In this document: positions 44,662-53,740 of the stretch, one piece after another | How positions within the stretch are numbered: the first letter of the stretch is position 1 | How the letters are laid out: the number at the start of each line of letters is the position of its first letter | NCBI RefSeq assembly: GCF_001971705.1 | Contig: NZ_CP019327.1 | Span: forward strand, 2,666,001-2,730,000 | Source: Natronorubrum daqingense | GTDB taxonomy: Archaea; Halobacteriota; Halobacteria; Halobacteriales; Natrialbaceae | Direction of reading: 5' to 3' | Length of the DNA stretch: 64,000 nucleotides | The notes under the pieces: model-generated | The model's input: the letters and a program-made list of their open reading frames with translations, nothing else | Database searches by the model: none | Told to the model about the DNA's origin: nothing | Made by a program: the position numbers and the translations under genes

Positions 44662-46490
44662 TGCCAACCGTCGACATCGACCCAGACGAACTCCGAGAAC
44701 TGACCGGCCACGAGGAAACGAGCGACGACGATCTCATCGACGACCTCTTCGGCCTCGGCCTCGAGTTCGAAGGCCGAACCGAAGACGGCGAGTTCGAACT
44801 CGAGTTCGCCCCGGATCGACTCGATCGCCTCTCCGTCGAAGGCGTCGCCCGCTCGATGCGCTATCACTACGGCGACGCTCGAGGGGTCCACGTCCCCTCG
44901 CCGAACTCGGCCGAGTGGACCATCGAGGTCGACGAGTCGGTTCCGGTCGAGCGACCGTACGTCACTGGCGCGGTGATCCGCGACGTGAACCTCGATGAGG
45001 ACGCACTGGACTCGCTGATCCAGCTGCAAGAAAAGCTCCACGCGACGATGGGGCGAAAGCGCGCGAAGGGAGCCATCGGGATTCACGATCTGACGATGCT
45101 CAAAGGGAGTACGGCGACGGACGGCGGCGGGTCGGCGATCCAGTACGTCGGCGTCGACCCCGAGGAGGATACGTTCGTTCCGCTCGATTCGGACGTCGAG
45201 ATGACGCCGGCACAGGTCCTCGAGGACCACCAGACGGGCCAGACCTACGCCGACCTCGTCAGCGGCTACGAGCGCTACCCCGCGATCTACGACGATCTCG
45301 GGCTGTTCTCGTTCCCGCCGGTGATCAACGGCCGGCGCACCGAGGTCTCGACGGACTCTCGAGACCTCTTCGTCGAGATGACGGGCACCGATCAGTGGAC
45401 AATCGACAAGATGCTGAACATCGTCTGCTACGCGCTCTCTGCGCGCGGGGCGACGATCGAGGATGTTTCCGTCGAATACCCCGATCACGAGTTGGTGCGA
45501 CCGGATCTCTCGACGAAGACGAAGACGGTCGCACACAGCCGTATCGAAACCATTCTCGGGATCGATTTCGATCCTGCGGAAGTGATCGACCTGGCCGAAC
45601 GCTCGGGACTCGATGCCATGAAACGCGAGGATGGAGAGACGGGCAATGGCGAAGAGAGCATCACGCCGCTGGCAGATCGAGATGGACTCGAGGAACGAGA
45701 CGCCGCGAACAGCTCGGACACGCCCCAGGCACCCGACGACGCCGCGTCATCGGGCGACCTCGTCTACGAGGTCACCATCCCGCCCTACCGCGTCGACGTG
45801 CTCCACCCGCTCGACGTCATCGACGACCTCGGGCGCGCCTACGGCTTCAACGACCTCGAGCCCAAGTACCCCGACGTGGGCACCGTCGGCGGCCGCCACG
45901 AACGTTCGCGACTCGAGCGGGCCGTTCGCACGCAGCTAACCGGCCTCGGCTTCGAGGACATGCTCAACTTCCACATGATCAACGAAGAGGAGAACTACGA
46001 GCGCCTCGAGCTACCCCCGGATTCGGCGGCCTACGGCGCCGGCGAGCCGGCGACGATCAAAGAGCCCTACAGCGAGGACTACACGATGCTCCGGACGTGG
46101 GTGCTCCCCTCGCTCGTGATGGTTCTCGAGCGAAACACCCACCGCTCGTACCCACAGCACCTCTCCGAGATCGGCTTCCGCGCGGCACTCGACGACGGCG
46201 AGAACACCGGCGTCGGCGAGAGCCGACACGTCGGGGCCGTCCTCGCGAACCACGACGCAGGGTACGAAGACGCCAAGGCGCGGCTTCAGGCGGTCGTCGA
46301 CGATTTCGACGGCGACCTCGAGACCCCGCCGACCGACCACCCATCCTTCATTTCGGGTCGAACGGCAGCAATCGTCGTCGACGGCGAAGAAGTCGGCGTA
46401 ATCGGCGAGGTTCACCCCAAAGTGCTCGTCGAACACGACCTCGAGGTTCCCGTTGCGGCCTTCGAGTTCGATCTCGAGGCGTTGCGGTAA
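44661..46490 (+). CDS. pheT: Phenylalanyl-tRNA synthetase beta subunit
   Basis: The 609-aa protein is of archaeal type: B1-like N-terminus, B3/4 editing domain (RKRAKGAIGIHDL, YPAIYDDLGLFSFPPVINGR), B5 (VTIPPYRVDVLHPLDVIDDL) and a catalytic-like B6/7 end. An acidic low-complexity insert of about 50 residues, near 317-366, separates the two halves of B5 and is not expected in the core family. The last twelve codons and stop are copied downstream with three changes (46556-46594). Confidence 0.96.
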   Translation: MPTVDIDPDELRELTGHEETSDDDLIDDLFGLGLEFEGRTEDGEFELEFAPDRLDRLSVEGVARSMRYHYGDARGVHVPSPNSAEWTIEVDESVPVERPYVTGAVIRDVNLDEDALDSLIQLQEKLHATMGRKRAKGAIGIHDLTMLKGSTATDGGGSAIQYVGVDPEEDTFVPLDSDVEMTPAQVLEDHQTGQTYADLVSGYERYPAIYDDLGLFSFPPVINGRRTEVSTDSRDLFVEMTGTDQWTIDKMLNIVCYALSARGATIEDVSVEYPDHELVRPDLSTKTKTVAHSRIETILGIDFDPAEVIDLAERSGLDAMKREDGETGNGEESITPLADRDGLEERDAANSSDTPQAPDDAASSGDLVYEVTIPPYRVDVLHPLDVIDDLGRAYGFNDLEPKYPDVGTVGGRHERSRLERAVRTQLTGLGFEDMLNFHMINEEENYERLELPPDSAAYGAGEPATIKEPYSEDYTMLRTWVLPSLVMVLERNTHRSYPQHLSEIGFRAALDDGENTGVGESRHVGAVLANHDAGYEDAKARLQAVVDDFDGDLETPPTDHPSFISGRTAAIVVDGEEVGVIGEVHPKVLVEHDLEVPVAAFEFDLEALR

Positions 46491-46594
46491 GATAATCGAC
46501 GGTTTTTGGTCCAGATTTTTGCGCGAACGGCGACGCCGTGAGCGGAAAAAGGTGGGTTGCAGCCTTCGAGTTCGATCTCGAGGCGCTGCAGTAA
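46452..46594 (+). repeat. Duplicated 39-bp tail of pheT
   Basis: The final 39 bp of pheT (46452-46490, encoding VAAFEFDLEALR and stop) recur at 46556-46594 with 36 of 39 bases equal, and encode VAAFEFDLEALQ and stop. All three changes are transitions. The copies are separated by 65 bp containing T-rich stretches. This looks like an att-like direct repeat or an old tail duplication. Confidence 0.85.
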
Positions 46595-46817
46595 GCGGTC
46601 TTCGTTCGCTCTCGAGTTCTGGAGCCGACCTGTGGTCGCGGTCCAGCGTATTGTACCGCGAGCGAGTGAAACGAGCGAGCGGGCCGACGACTGATGTGAG
46701 CGAGCAACGCGAGCGAACGGAAGGAGGAGTGCTTTTCATCGAAGTTTTGCCGAGCGACGACGCGCCGTGCGGCAGCGTAGCTGCCGTCGGCGCGAAAAAG
46801 CGCAGCGCAAAAGTTCG
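46595..46817. other. Repeat-rich spacer after pheT
   Basis: No gene is supported here. The sequence is dominated by GCGAGCGAGTGAAACGAGCG-type low-complexity and by short inverted segments such as TGCGGCAGC with its near complement. Such GCGAGC-rich spacers recur in haloarchaeal genomes. A structured RNA is possible but I see no known family. Confidence 0.4.
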
Positions 46818-47015
46818 TTAGAATTCGTGTTCGACGTCCTCTTTGTCGGCCTTTTGGATAATGATCTTGCCGTCCCGAACTCGAACGAAGACTTCGTCTC
46901 CGATATCCATCCCCGCGACTGCGAGTTCGTCCTCGTGGAGATTGAGGTGGACGTTGTGATAGTTGCCATCTTCGTCTTTCGCACCGCTTGGACTCAGCTT
47001 CTTTTTCCGTACCAT
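46818..47015 (-). CDS. Small AbrB-like DNA-binding protein
   Basis: The 65-aa protein is basic at the N-terminus (VRKKKLSPSGAKDEDGN) and ends with the swapped-hairpin pattern ELAVAGMDIGDEVFVRVRDG. That is typical of SpoVT/AbrB-fold DNA-binding proteins, including toxin-antitoxin and regulator types. It has no toxin neighbour. A TATA box on the minus strand lies at 47046-47055. It is divergent from the chromosomal protein MC1 gene. Confidence 0.72.
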   Translation of the reverse strand: MVRKKKLSPSGAKDEDGNYHNVHLNLHEDELAVAGMDIGDEVFVRVRDGKIIIQKADKEDVEHEF

Positions 47016-47045
47016 CGCGGGATTCTATTCCGAACTTCGCCGTAG

Positions 47046-47055
47046 GATATACTTA
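47046..47055 (-). promoter_or_regulatory. TATA box of the AbrB-like gene
   Basis: AAGTATATCC on the minus strand is centred 35 nt before the ATG at 47015, predicting a short leader of under 10 nt. Confidence 0.6.
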
Positions 47056-47213
47056 AGTGTTTTCGACGCCTCAAGGAATAACCGGGACGCTCACGAAACG
47101 CACTCGGGGCCGAGTCGGCGAAGACGACAGTCGGAGGGACTGAAGAGACTCTTAGAACACTGGCGCAGGCAATCTACATAAAAGTAGTGGCACGTTCACT
47201 CAGTTTTCAGGGA

Positions 47214-47223
47214 TATCTTTATG
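47214..47223 (+). promoter_or_regulatory. TATA box of the MC1 gene
   Basis: TATCTTTATG is centred 27 nt before ATG 47246, favouring that start for MC1 with a leaderless transcript. Confidence 0.55.
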
Positions 47224-47245
47224 TCGGACCATGTGCTGAGTTGGC

Positions 47246-47569
47246 ATGGAGTCGAAAACCATGGTACGTGAAGACGGTAAACGAAACTTTGCACTGCGCG
47301 AGTCGGGCGGCGACGAGTCGAGCGTCTTTTCGGGTAATACACCCCGTCAGGCGGCGCTCAAGGCGGCCCGACGACTCGAGCCTGGCTCGAGTGAAAGTGA
47401 CGCAGAACGTGTCGAACTCCGACTACGGGAGAAAGGAACGAGCAAGGTACACATCTACGAGGGGTGGGCGTGGGAGGAGACGGCACCCGACGACAAGCCC
47501 AACTGGATGCCCGACGAGATCACCGAAGCGAACGTCTCGAAGGAAGGCATCGAACACTTAGAAGAGTAA
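47246..47569 (+). CDS. Non-histone chromosomal protein MC1
   Basis: The 107-aa protein matches archaeal MC1: RNFALRESGGDESSVFSG, TPRQAALKAARRLEPG, VELRLREKGTSKVHIYEGW, PNWMPDEITEANV. MC1 monomers bend DNA and compact the chromosome. The haloarchaeal version is more acidic than the methanogen protein. The start at 47246 is favoured by the TATA spacing; ATG 47261 is an alternative. Confidence 0.93.
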   Translation: MESKTMVREDGKRNFALRESGGDESSVFSGNTPRQAALKAARRLEPGSSESDAERVELRLREKGTSKVHIYEGWAWEETAPDDKPNWMPDEITEANVSKEGIEHLEE

Positions 47570-47745
47570 CGTTGTCCTCGAACGTGCTTTCGCGTTCCAC
47601 ACACCTCGAGTGTGGGTTGTCGAATTATTGCAGCGATTAGCTGAGATATCGTCGTTTTTCGAGCTGCGAGAGGTAGTTGTCAGATCCTTAAACGGCTCTA
47701 GGTTGGATGAGTGGTATGCCCACGTCGTGTTATTATTGGGTGTGA

Positions 47746-47757
47746 CTAATAAATACG
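47746..47757 (+). promoter_or_regulatory. TATA box upstream of the transporter gene
   Basis: CTAATAAATACG is 37-48 nt before ATG 47794 and about 185 nt before the transporter ATG. It predicts a transcript starting near 47779, with a leader of about 160 nt before the transporter gene. No gene is seen in 47570-47745. Confidence 0.45.
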
Positions 47758-47793
47758 TTTAACCGACTCTGTGCGTCCACTGTATAGCGTGAT

Positions 47794-47943
47794 ATGAGTC
47801 CAAACGTCCATGGAATCTCGAATTGGGAAGAGACTTGTGTTCCGAACCTCCAAGAATTGTGGCTGTGTACAACAGAACGGTTCGTCTCGAGTGCGACGCC
47901 ACTCGAGCGTGACGGTCGTTTTAGCGGCGGGGGAACGCGATGA
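47794..47943 (+). CDS. Candidate 49-codon leader ORF of the transporter gene
   Basis: An ORF from ATG 47794 (SPNVHGISNWEETCVPNLQE) ends in a TGA that overlaps the transporter ATG as ATGA, a common coupling signal. It starts about 15 nt after the predicted transcript start. Against it: third-position GC is only about half, far below neighbouring genes, and no domain is visible. It may be a leader peptide or a chance frame. Confidence 0.25.
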   Translation: MSPNVHGISNWEETCVPNLQELWLCTTERFVSSATPLERDGRFSGGGTR

Positions 47944-49265
47944 TCGACCGAAAGTGGATCAACCTGTTGCTCGCGACCGCGATGTTCAATCTGGGGTTCG
48001 TCATCTGGTTCTCGTTCGCCCCCTTTACCGACGAAATCGCCGCGGAGTTCGGGCTATCGGTAGCCCAACTCGGATTGGTCTCGAGTGCGGCCGTGGTCGC
48101 CGTCCCCCTCGGCCGGATCGTTATCGGGCCGATCACCGATAAACTGGGTGCGCCGGTGACGGCTGGAGTCACGCTCGTCGTCGTCGGAATCTTCTCGATT
48201 CTCAGCGCGTTCGCGCCGACGTACGAGATATTCACCGTCTCGCGGATTATCGCCTCGTTGGCGGGGATCACCTTCGTCATCGGCATCCAACACGTCGCCC
48301 AATGGTTCGAAGAGGAGAACCTCGGTCTGGCTGAAGGAATCTTCGCCGGCGTCGGCAACGCCGGTGCCGGTCTCGGGGCGTACTTTACGCTGCCGCGAAT
48401 TTTCGGCGAGGGGTACGCCGACCCCCTGTTCGCCTCGAACTGGCGAGCGGCGTTCTTCTACACCGGCGTTCTCGCTGTCGTTCTCGGAATCGTCTACTTC
48501 GTCGTCGGCGACGCCGCCAGGACCGAAGAACGACGGCAGGCTGCCAAAGCGGGCGTCACCAAATCTCAGTGGCTCTACATTGCGACGCGTCACGGTGCCG
48601 TCGTGCTTTCGGCCGCCTACATCATGACCTTCGGCCTCGAGGTCGCGATGAACGGCTGGCTCGGTACCTACTACCGCGAAGGGTTCGGCGAAGGCGACCT
48701 CGTGATCGCGGCGACGTTCGCGGCCACGTTCTCGATCACGGCCGGGTTACTCAGACCGCTTGGCGGGTGGATCAGCGACGTTCTGGCGCGCAACGAGCGA
48801 AACATCCTCCCGTGGTTCGAGGGCCGCTACCGCGAGCAGTGGACGTTCGCCACGATGGTGTTCGTCGTCGTGGCCTTATTCGGCATGACGGCTGCCGGGT
48901 TGTCCGGTAACATCTATCTGGCCGTGTTCGCCGGCTTCCTGGTCGGCGTCGGCTGTGCGTTCTCCGAAGGGGCGATCTTCGCGCAGGTGCCGGCGATGTT
49001 CCCCGACAACTCGGGAACCGTCGCCGGCGTCGTCGGCGGGATCGGCACGGTCGGCGGATCGGTGTACCCGCTCCTGTTCGCCGCACCCTTCCTGCCGAAT
49101 CTCCACGTGGGCTACACCGTCGTCGCGCTCACGATGATCCCGATTCTGGTGCTAACCGCCTGGGTGTTCCAGCCACACATCGCCGAACACGCGACCGAAG
49201 ACGGCTGGATCGTCGACGAACAGCCAGCGCCGACGACCGCCACCACCTCTCCGAGCGACGACTGA
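47940..49265 (+). CDS. MFS transporter, nitrate/nitrite (NarK/NNP)-like
   Basis: The 441-aa protein has 12 hydrophobic helices. It has NNP-like glycine-rich signatures: IFAGVGNAGAGLGAYFTLP in the first half and GVVGGIGTVGGSVYPL in the second. LGRIVIGPITDKLG is the MFS loop 2-3 motif. The family moves nitrate or nitrite, but an amidase gene follows and no nitrate reductase is near. Another small anion is therefore possible. Its ATG overlaps the stop of a candidate leader ORF. Confidence 0.88.
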   Translation: MIDRKWINLLLATAMFNLGFVIWFSFAPFTDEIAAEFGLSVAQLGLVSSAAVVAVPLGRIVIGPITDKLGAPVTAGVTLVVVGIFSILSAFAPTYEIFTVSRIIASLAGITFVIGIQHVAQWFEEENLGLAEGIFAGVGNAGAGLGAYFTLPRIFGEGYADPLFASNWRAAFFYTGVLAVVLGIVYFVVGDAARTEERRQAAKAGVTKSQWLYIATRHGAVVLSAAYIMTFGLEVAMNGWLGTYYREGFGEGDLVIAATFAATFSITAGLLRPLGGWISDVLARNERNILPWFEGRYREQWTFATMVFVVVALFGMTAAGLSGNIYLAVFAGFLVGVGCAFSEGAIFAQVPAMFPDNSGTVAGVVGGIGTVGGSVYPLLFAAPFLPNLHVGYTVVALTMIPILVLTAWVFQPHIAEHATEDGWIVDEQPAPTTATTSPSDD

Positions 49266-49430
49266 GGTGACACTGACAGACGATTGTGGCGAGATCGGCG
49301 GGCGACCGCGGCGACGCAGTCCGTCTCGAATCACGCGCCCGGAACTGCGTACTCGAGTGCGTTCACGAATACGTGACGTTCGTCTTTGACGTCAATTAAC
49401 GACTTTACCGGGCGTCTCGAGTACCTCCGT

Positions 49431-50957
49431 ATGCCGATTCGACCGCCAACGAAACAGACGCTGCGCGAACTCGGCGAATCGTTGTTTCTCGACCTCACCG
49501 ACGACGAACTCGAGCAGTTCGTCTCGCTGGCCGAATCCCGCGTGAGCGCGTACGAAACGGTTCGGTCGTACGACCCCGAGTCTCGATTCGGCGGGTCAGA
49601 CCGACGCGAGCGAAGCGCTGGAGTCCGTGTGCCAGACGAAGAAAATCCCCACAACGCCTGGGTGAATCGCTGCTTCGTCGCCGGTGACGACGGCGGCGAA
49701 CTGGACGGCCTCGAGGTGGCGATCAAGGACAACGTCTGCGTCGGCGGCGTCGAGTTGACCTGTGGCTCGCAGGTCGTCGAGGGGTACATACCGGACGTCG
49801 ACGCGACGATTGTCACGCGGCTACTCGAGGCCGGTGCGGACGTCACCGGCAAGGCGAACATGGACGACTTCGCGATGACGAGGACGGGTCACAGCACGTT
49901 CGGATCAGTTACGAATCCACACGACGACACCCACCTCGCGGGGGGCTCGAGCGGCGGTAGTGCGGTCCTCGTCGCGACGGGCGACGCGGATGCGGCGATC
50001 GGCACCGATCAAGGTGGGAGCGTTCGGATTCCGGCCGCCCTCTGTGGGATCGTCGGCCACAAACCGACCTACGGACTGGTTCCCTACACCGGCTGCATCG
50101 GCCTCGCACACGCGATCGACCACCCCGGACCGATGGCCCCGGACGTCGAGACGACCGCTCGGCTGCTCTCCGTCATCTCCGGGAGCAACGAGCGAGATCT
50201 GCGTTCGCACGCGCCAGTTCCCGTCGAACCGTATCACGAGCGACTCGAGGGCGACGCGGCCGACCTCTCGATCGGCGTGCTCGAGGAGGGGTTCGATCGG
50301 GCCGAAGCCGACGAGGGCGTCCTCGAGCGCGTTCGAACGGGACTCGACGCGCTCGCGGACGAAGGGGCGACACTCGCGGACGTTTCCGAGCCGATGCACC
50401 GCGATGCGGGCGACATTCACACCGTCTGTACGGCGGAGGGGTTACTCGACGCGATGATCGGCGAGGGGCTGGGCCACGGCTGGAAGGCCTGGTACAACAC
50501 CTCCTGGATCGAGTTCTTCGGCTCCGCGCGTCGCGTGCAGGCCGACGACTTCCCGGCGCCGCTGAAGCTGTCCCTACTGATGGGCGCGTACGCGAACGAG
50601 GCCTATCACTCGCGGTACTACGCCGACGGAATGAACCTCGTCGTCGAACTCACCGAACGCTACGACGCGTTGCTCGCGGAACACGACCTGCTGGCGATGC
50701 CGACGACGCTCGACACCGCGCCGGAAACCGCCCCCGAAATGGACGAATTCGACCGAATGCGAGAAGAGATCGTCGTCGCCAACACGACGCCGTTCAACCG
50801 AACCGGCCACCCCGCGATCAGCGTTCCCGTCGGCGAGGTCGACGGCCTCCCCGTCGGACTCATGCTCGTCGGCTCTCGATTCGACGACGCGACGGTCCTC
50901 GACGCGGCGGCGACGCTCGAGGAGGCGACACCGTCGACGCCGTCGGTACCGACCTAG
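49431..50957 (+). CDS. Amidase-signature family amidohydrolase
   Basis: The 508-aa protein has the Ser-cisSer-Lys triad: Lys in EVAIKDNVCV, the first Ser in LAGGSSGGSAV and the nucleophile Ser in TDQGGSVRIPAALCG. PTYGLVPYTGCIGLAHAIDH and TTPFNRTGHPAISVPVG are also typical. It hydrolyses an amide to acid and ammonia. ATG 49431 is preferred over a TTG 45 nt upstream. It follows the NNP-like transporter by 165 nt, suggesting uptake and use of a nitrogen source. Confidence 0.92.
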   Translation: MPIRPPTKQTLRELGESLFLDLTDDELEQFVSLAESRVSAYETVRSYDPESRFGGSDRRERSAGVRVPDEENPHNAWVNRCFVAGDDGGELDGLEVAIKDNVCVGGVELTCGSQVVEGYIPDVDATIVTRLLEAGADVTGKANMDDFAMTRTGHSTFGSVTNPHDDTHLAGGSSGGSAVLVATGDADAAIGTDQGGSVRIPAALCGIVGHKPTYGLVPYTGCIGLAHAIDHPGPMAPDVETTARLLSVISGSNERDLRSHAPVPVEPYHERLEGDAADLSIGVLEEGFDRAEADEGVLERVRTGLDALADEGATLADVSEPMHRDAGDIHTVCTAEGLLDAMIGEGLGHGWKAWYNTSWIEFFGSARRVQADDFPAPLKLSLLMGAYANEAYHSRYYADGMNLVVELTERYDALLAEHDLLAMPTTLDTAPETAPEMDEFDRMREEIVVANTTPFNRTGHPAISVPVGEVDGLPVGLMLVGSRFDDATVLDAAATLEEATPSTPSVPT

Positions 50958-51023
50958 CGTTTGAGCGTTTCAGAAGGGGCGACTCGAGCGCGTCAGCGAC
51001 GGTTCGAAAAATTTTAGCACCCG

Positions 51024-51248
51024 TTACGCCGATTGCGACGCCGACGAGTTTCCGCCGCCGATCAGTTTGAGCAGGCCCTGTGCGGCCAGCCCGATGATCA
51101 TCCACTTCCAAGCGAGAACGGCGACGCCGAGCAAGGCGAGTGCGCGGATGCGCTTTCCGTTGTTGAACGCGGTTCGTGCCGCTGAAAGCACCGAGACCAC
51201 CGTGAGCGACCGCGTCGCCGTCGAGCCGAGCAGGCGTTTGAGTACCAT
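51024..51248 (-). CDS. Small membrane protein, function unknown
   Basis: The 74-aa protein has a basic start (VLKRLLGSTATRSL), an amphipathic segment and one or two hydrophobic helices (ALALLGVAVLAW, MIIGLAAQGLLKLIGG), then a Ser-rich tail. No motif is recognised. It is divergent from the MutS-like gene and convergent with the amidase gene. Confidence 0.65.
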   Translation of the reverse strand: MVLKRLLGSTATRSLTVVSVLSAARTAFNNGKRIRALALLGVAVLAWKWMIIGLAAQGLLKLIGGGNSSASQSA

Positions 51249-51362
51249 GCCTCGCGTTGGGAACCCGTTCGAATAACGGCCGACCCGGAAGGCGCAAGCC
51301 GAACGCCGCCGCCGCGGGCGGGAGCTTTTTCTCGCTCCGGTTTGATACGCTGCTCACGAAGC

Positions 51363-53408
51363 ATGGATCTCGAGTCGATCCCGGGTGTGGGCGAAAAGAC
51401 CGCCCGGGCGCTGGAAACGCTCGACGACCCCGAGCGCGCACTGCAACGCGGCGACGTCGCGACCGTCGCGAGCGCACCGGGAATTTCACAGGGTCGCGCC
51501 GCCCGAATCGTCCGCGGCGCGATCAGGCGACAACACGACGACCCGGGCGGCTTTTTGGCGACCGACCGCGCTCGCGACGTGTATCGCGAACTGTTGGCCC
51601 TGCTCAAAGCGCGGACGGTCACCGACTACGCCGCTCAGCGACTCGAGACGATCTATCCCAGTCCGAGCCCATCGCGAATCGAGGACGTGCAGGCGTTCGC
51701 CCGGCGAGCGATCGATCGCGAGTGTGACTCGGCCGCGGTTCGAACGGCCCTCGAGGACGTCGAATCGCTCCGGACGCCGGGCGACGTTCGAGTCCGTGAG
51801 CGCTGTCTCGCGACGACCGACGCCGAGCGCTACTCGAGCGCGCGAGAAGCGATTCCGGAGCTGTCGGTCGAAATCGTCGAGGACGCACAGGGGCTGGCCG
51901 AACTCGCCCGCGGCTACTCGACGGTGATCGCGCTGGACGAATCGTTCGCCGGGGTAACCATCGACGGCGACGTGCAGGTCAGACCCGACGCCCTCGAGAA
52001 CCCGGCGGACGTCGTCCCCGAGCGTTCGCTCGCGTTCTACGCGCGCAACCGAACCCGACTGCAGGCGGCGATCGAGGTACACCGGGAGGCGGGCCTCGAG
52101 CCAGCGTGCGACCTCGACGCGCTCGAAGACGGGCTCTCCCGACTCGAGGCGGACGGGACCGTCGCCGGCGACGACGAACTCGATCGGTTGACGGTCGCCG
52201 TCGACGATCTGGACGCCGCAGCGAGCGCGGCCGAAAGCGTCGCCAACGATCGCCTCCGAGAAGCGATTCAAGCACAGGACGTGACGATCGAGGGCTCGGA
52301 CCTGCTCTCGCTCGTCGAACGCGGTGCCGGCGTCGACTCGCTGCTCTCGAGAGAGCTTGCAGACGAGTACGCCGCCGCCGTCGAATCGGCGCGAGAGCAC
52401 CTGATCGACGCCCTCGAATTGGATCCGGGGGAAGCCGAAATCGCTCGACGAGCGTTCGGCGACGAACCGACGTTCCCGGTCGAACGCGACGAGGACGTAA
52501 TCTCGCGGCTTCGCAAAGACCTGACGGCGACCAAAGAGCGACGCGCAGGCCGGCTCAAACGAGAATTGGCGGCTGATCTCGCAGACCAGCGCGAGGACGC
52601 GCGCCGACTGGTGCGAGACGCCCTCGAGCTCGACGTCGAACTGGCCATCGCCCGTTTCGCGAACGAGTTCGAGTGTACGATGCCGACGGTCCGCGAGCCG
52701 TCGACCACTGACGACGAGCCGTCGGTCGGATTCGCCATCGACGGCGGTCGCTCGCCGCTGCTCGAGGAGCCACTCAAAGAGATCGATCCCGTCGACTACG
52801 AGGTCTCGGGCGTCGCGTTACTCTCGGGAGTCAACAGCGGCGGGAAGACTTCGACGCTGGATCTGGTCGCGAGCGTCGTCGTCCTCACCCACATGGGGCT
52901 GCCGGTTCCAGCCGAAGACGTGGAGGTGCGGAGGTTCGACGACCTACACTACCACGCGAAGACGCAGGGCACGCTCGACGCGGGCGCGTTCGAGTCGACC
53001 GTCCGAGAGTTCGCGGACCTCGCACAGGGCGGCGAGGGCTCGCTCGTCCTCGTCGACGAACTCGAGAGCATCACCGAACCCGGGGCGTCGGCGAAGATCA
53101 TCGCGGGCATCCTCGAGGCGCTCTCCGAAAACGGCGCAACGGGAGTGTTCGTCTCGCACTTAGCCGGCGAGATTCGCGAAATGGCCGACTACGACGTGAC
53201 CGTCGACGGCATCGAAGCCGTCGGTCTCGTGGATGGGGAACTCGAGGTAAATCGCTCGCCGGTCAAAGACCACCTGGCTCGTTCGACTCCCGAACTGATC
53301 GTCGAAAAACTGGCTGAGGAAGCCGCCGAGGAGCCAGTCGCGGCCAACGGCGGGAGCCCGGCCGAGTCGCCAGTCTTCTACGATCGGTTGCTCGAGAAGT
53401 TCAACTGA
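51363..53408 (+). CDS. MutS-family ATPase with N-terminal helix-hairpin-helix
   Basis: The 681-aa protein starts with two helix-hairpin-helix motifs (ESIPGVGEKTARALE, APGISQGRAARIVRGAI). A long alpha-helical clamp/lever region follows. The MutS ATPase has Walker A GVNSGGKTST, the segment FDDLHYHAKTQG, and Walker B LVLVDELES, then a His in FVSHLAGEI. The N-terminal mismatch-recognition domain of MutS1 is absent. This is the archaeal MutS5-like HhH form, probably acting on branched DNA or in a non-canonical repair process. It starts at ATG 51363. Confidence 0.87.
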   Translation: MDLESIPGVGEKTARALETLDDPERALQRGDVATVASAPGISQGRAARIVRGAIRRQHDDPGGFLATDRARDVYRELLALLKARTVTDYAAQRLETIYPSPSPSRIEDVQAFARRAIDRECDSAAVRTALEDVESLRTPGDVRVRERCLATTDAERYSSAREAIPELSVEIVEDAQGLAELARGYSTVIALDESFAGVTIDGDVQVRPDALENPADVVPERSLAFYARNRTRLQAAIEVHREAGLEPACDLDALEDGLSRLEADGTVAGDDELDRLTVAVDDLDAAASAAESVANDRLREAIQAQDVTIEGSDLLSLVERGAGVDSLLSRELADEYAAAVESAREHLIDALELDPGEAEIARRAFGDEPTFPVERDEDVISRLRKDLTATKERRAGRLKRELAADLADQREDARRLVRDALELDVELAIARFANEFECTMPTVREPSTTDDEPSVGFAIDGGRSPLLEEPLKEIDPVDYEVSGVALLSGVNSGGKTSTLDLVASVVVLTHMGLPVPAEDVEVRRFDDLHYHAKTQGTLDAGAFESTVREFADLAQGGEGSLVLVDELESITEPGASAKIIAGILEALSENGATGVFVSHLAGEIREMADYDVTVDGIEAVGLVDGELEVNRSPVKDHLARSTPELIVEKLAEEAAEEPVAANGGSPAESPVFYDRLLEKFN

Positions 53409-53493
53409 GGTCGCCTACGGCCGCTTTGCTTCGGCGAGACGGTGAGCACCTGCAAGTGTAATTCCCATATCGGTTCCCAGCCAATGGTACGTC

Positions 53494-53661
53494 GTGACCT
53501 ACCAGTTCGAGTGTTCGACGGGGCCCTGCCAGTTCCTGATTCGCTCGAGCAGCGCCGAGGAGGTCGAACGGCTGGTGCGAGCGCACGTTCGGATGACCCA
53601 CAACGGGCGAATCGATCCGGCCGACCTCGAGCGCGAAGTCGAACGAGTCGAGGCGGCGTGA
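53494..53661 (+). CDS. DUF1059-like small protein
   Basis: The 55-aa protein from GTG 53494 reads TYQFECSTGPCQFLIRSSSA, EEVERLVRAHVRMTHNGR and a helical C-terminus. The pattern of two Cys at the start and a later HVRMTHN segment matches DUF1059 small proteins. It has high third-position GC, like real haloarchaeal genes. It lies between the MutS-like and Orc1/Cdc6 genes in the same direction. Function unknown. Confidence 0.75.
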   Translation: MTYQFECSTGPCQFLIRSSSAEEVERLVRAHVRMTHNGRIDPADLEREVERVEAA

Positions 53662-53740
53662 GGTGAAACGCCACGTTACACGGCCAGAACGGTGAAACTG
53701 CGGCGAAGAACTAAGTAGCTACGAGAGCGTGGTGAAAGTG

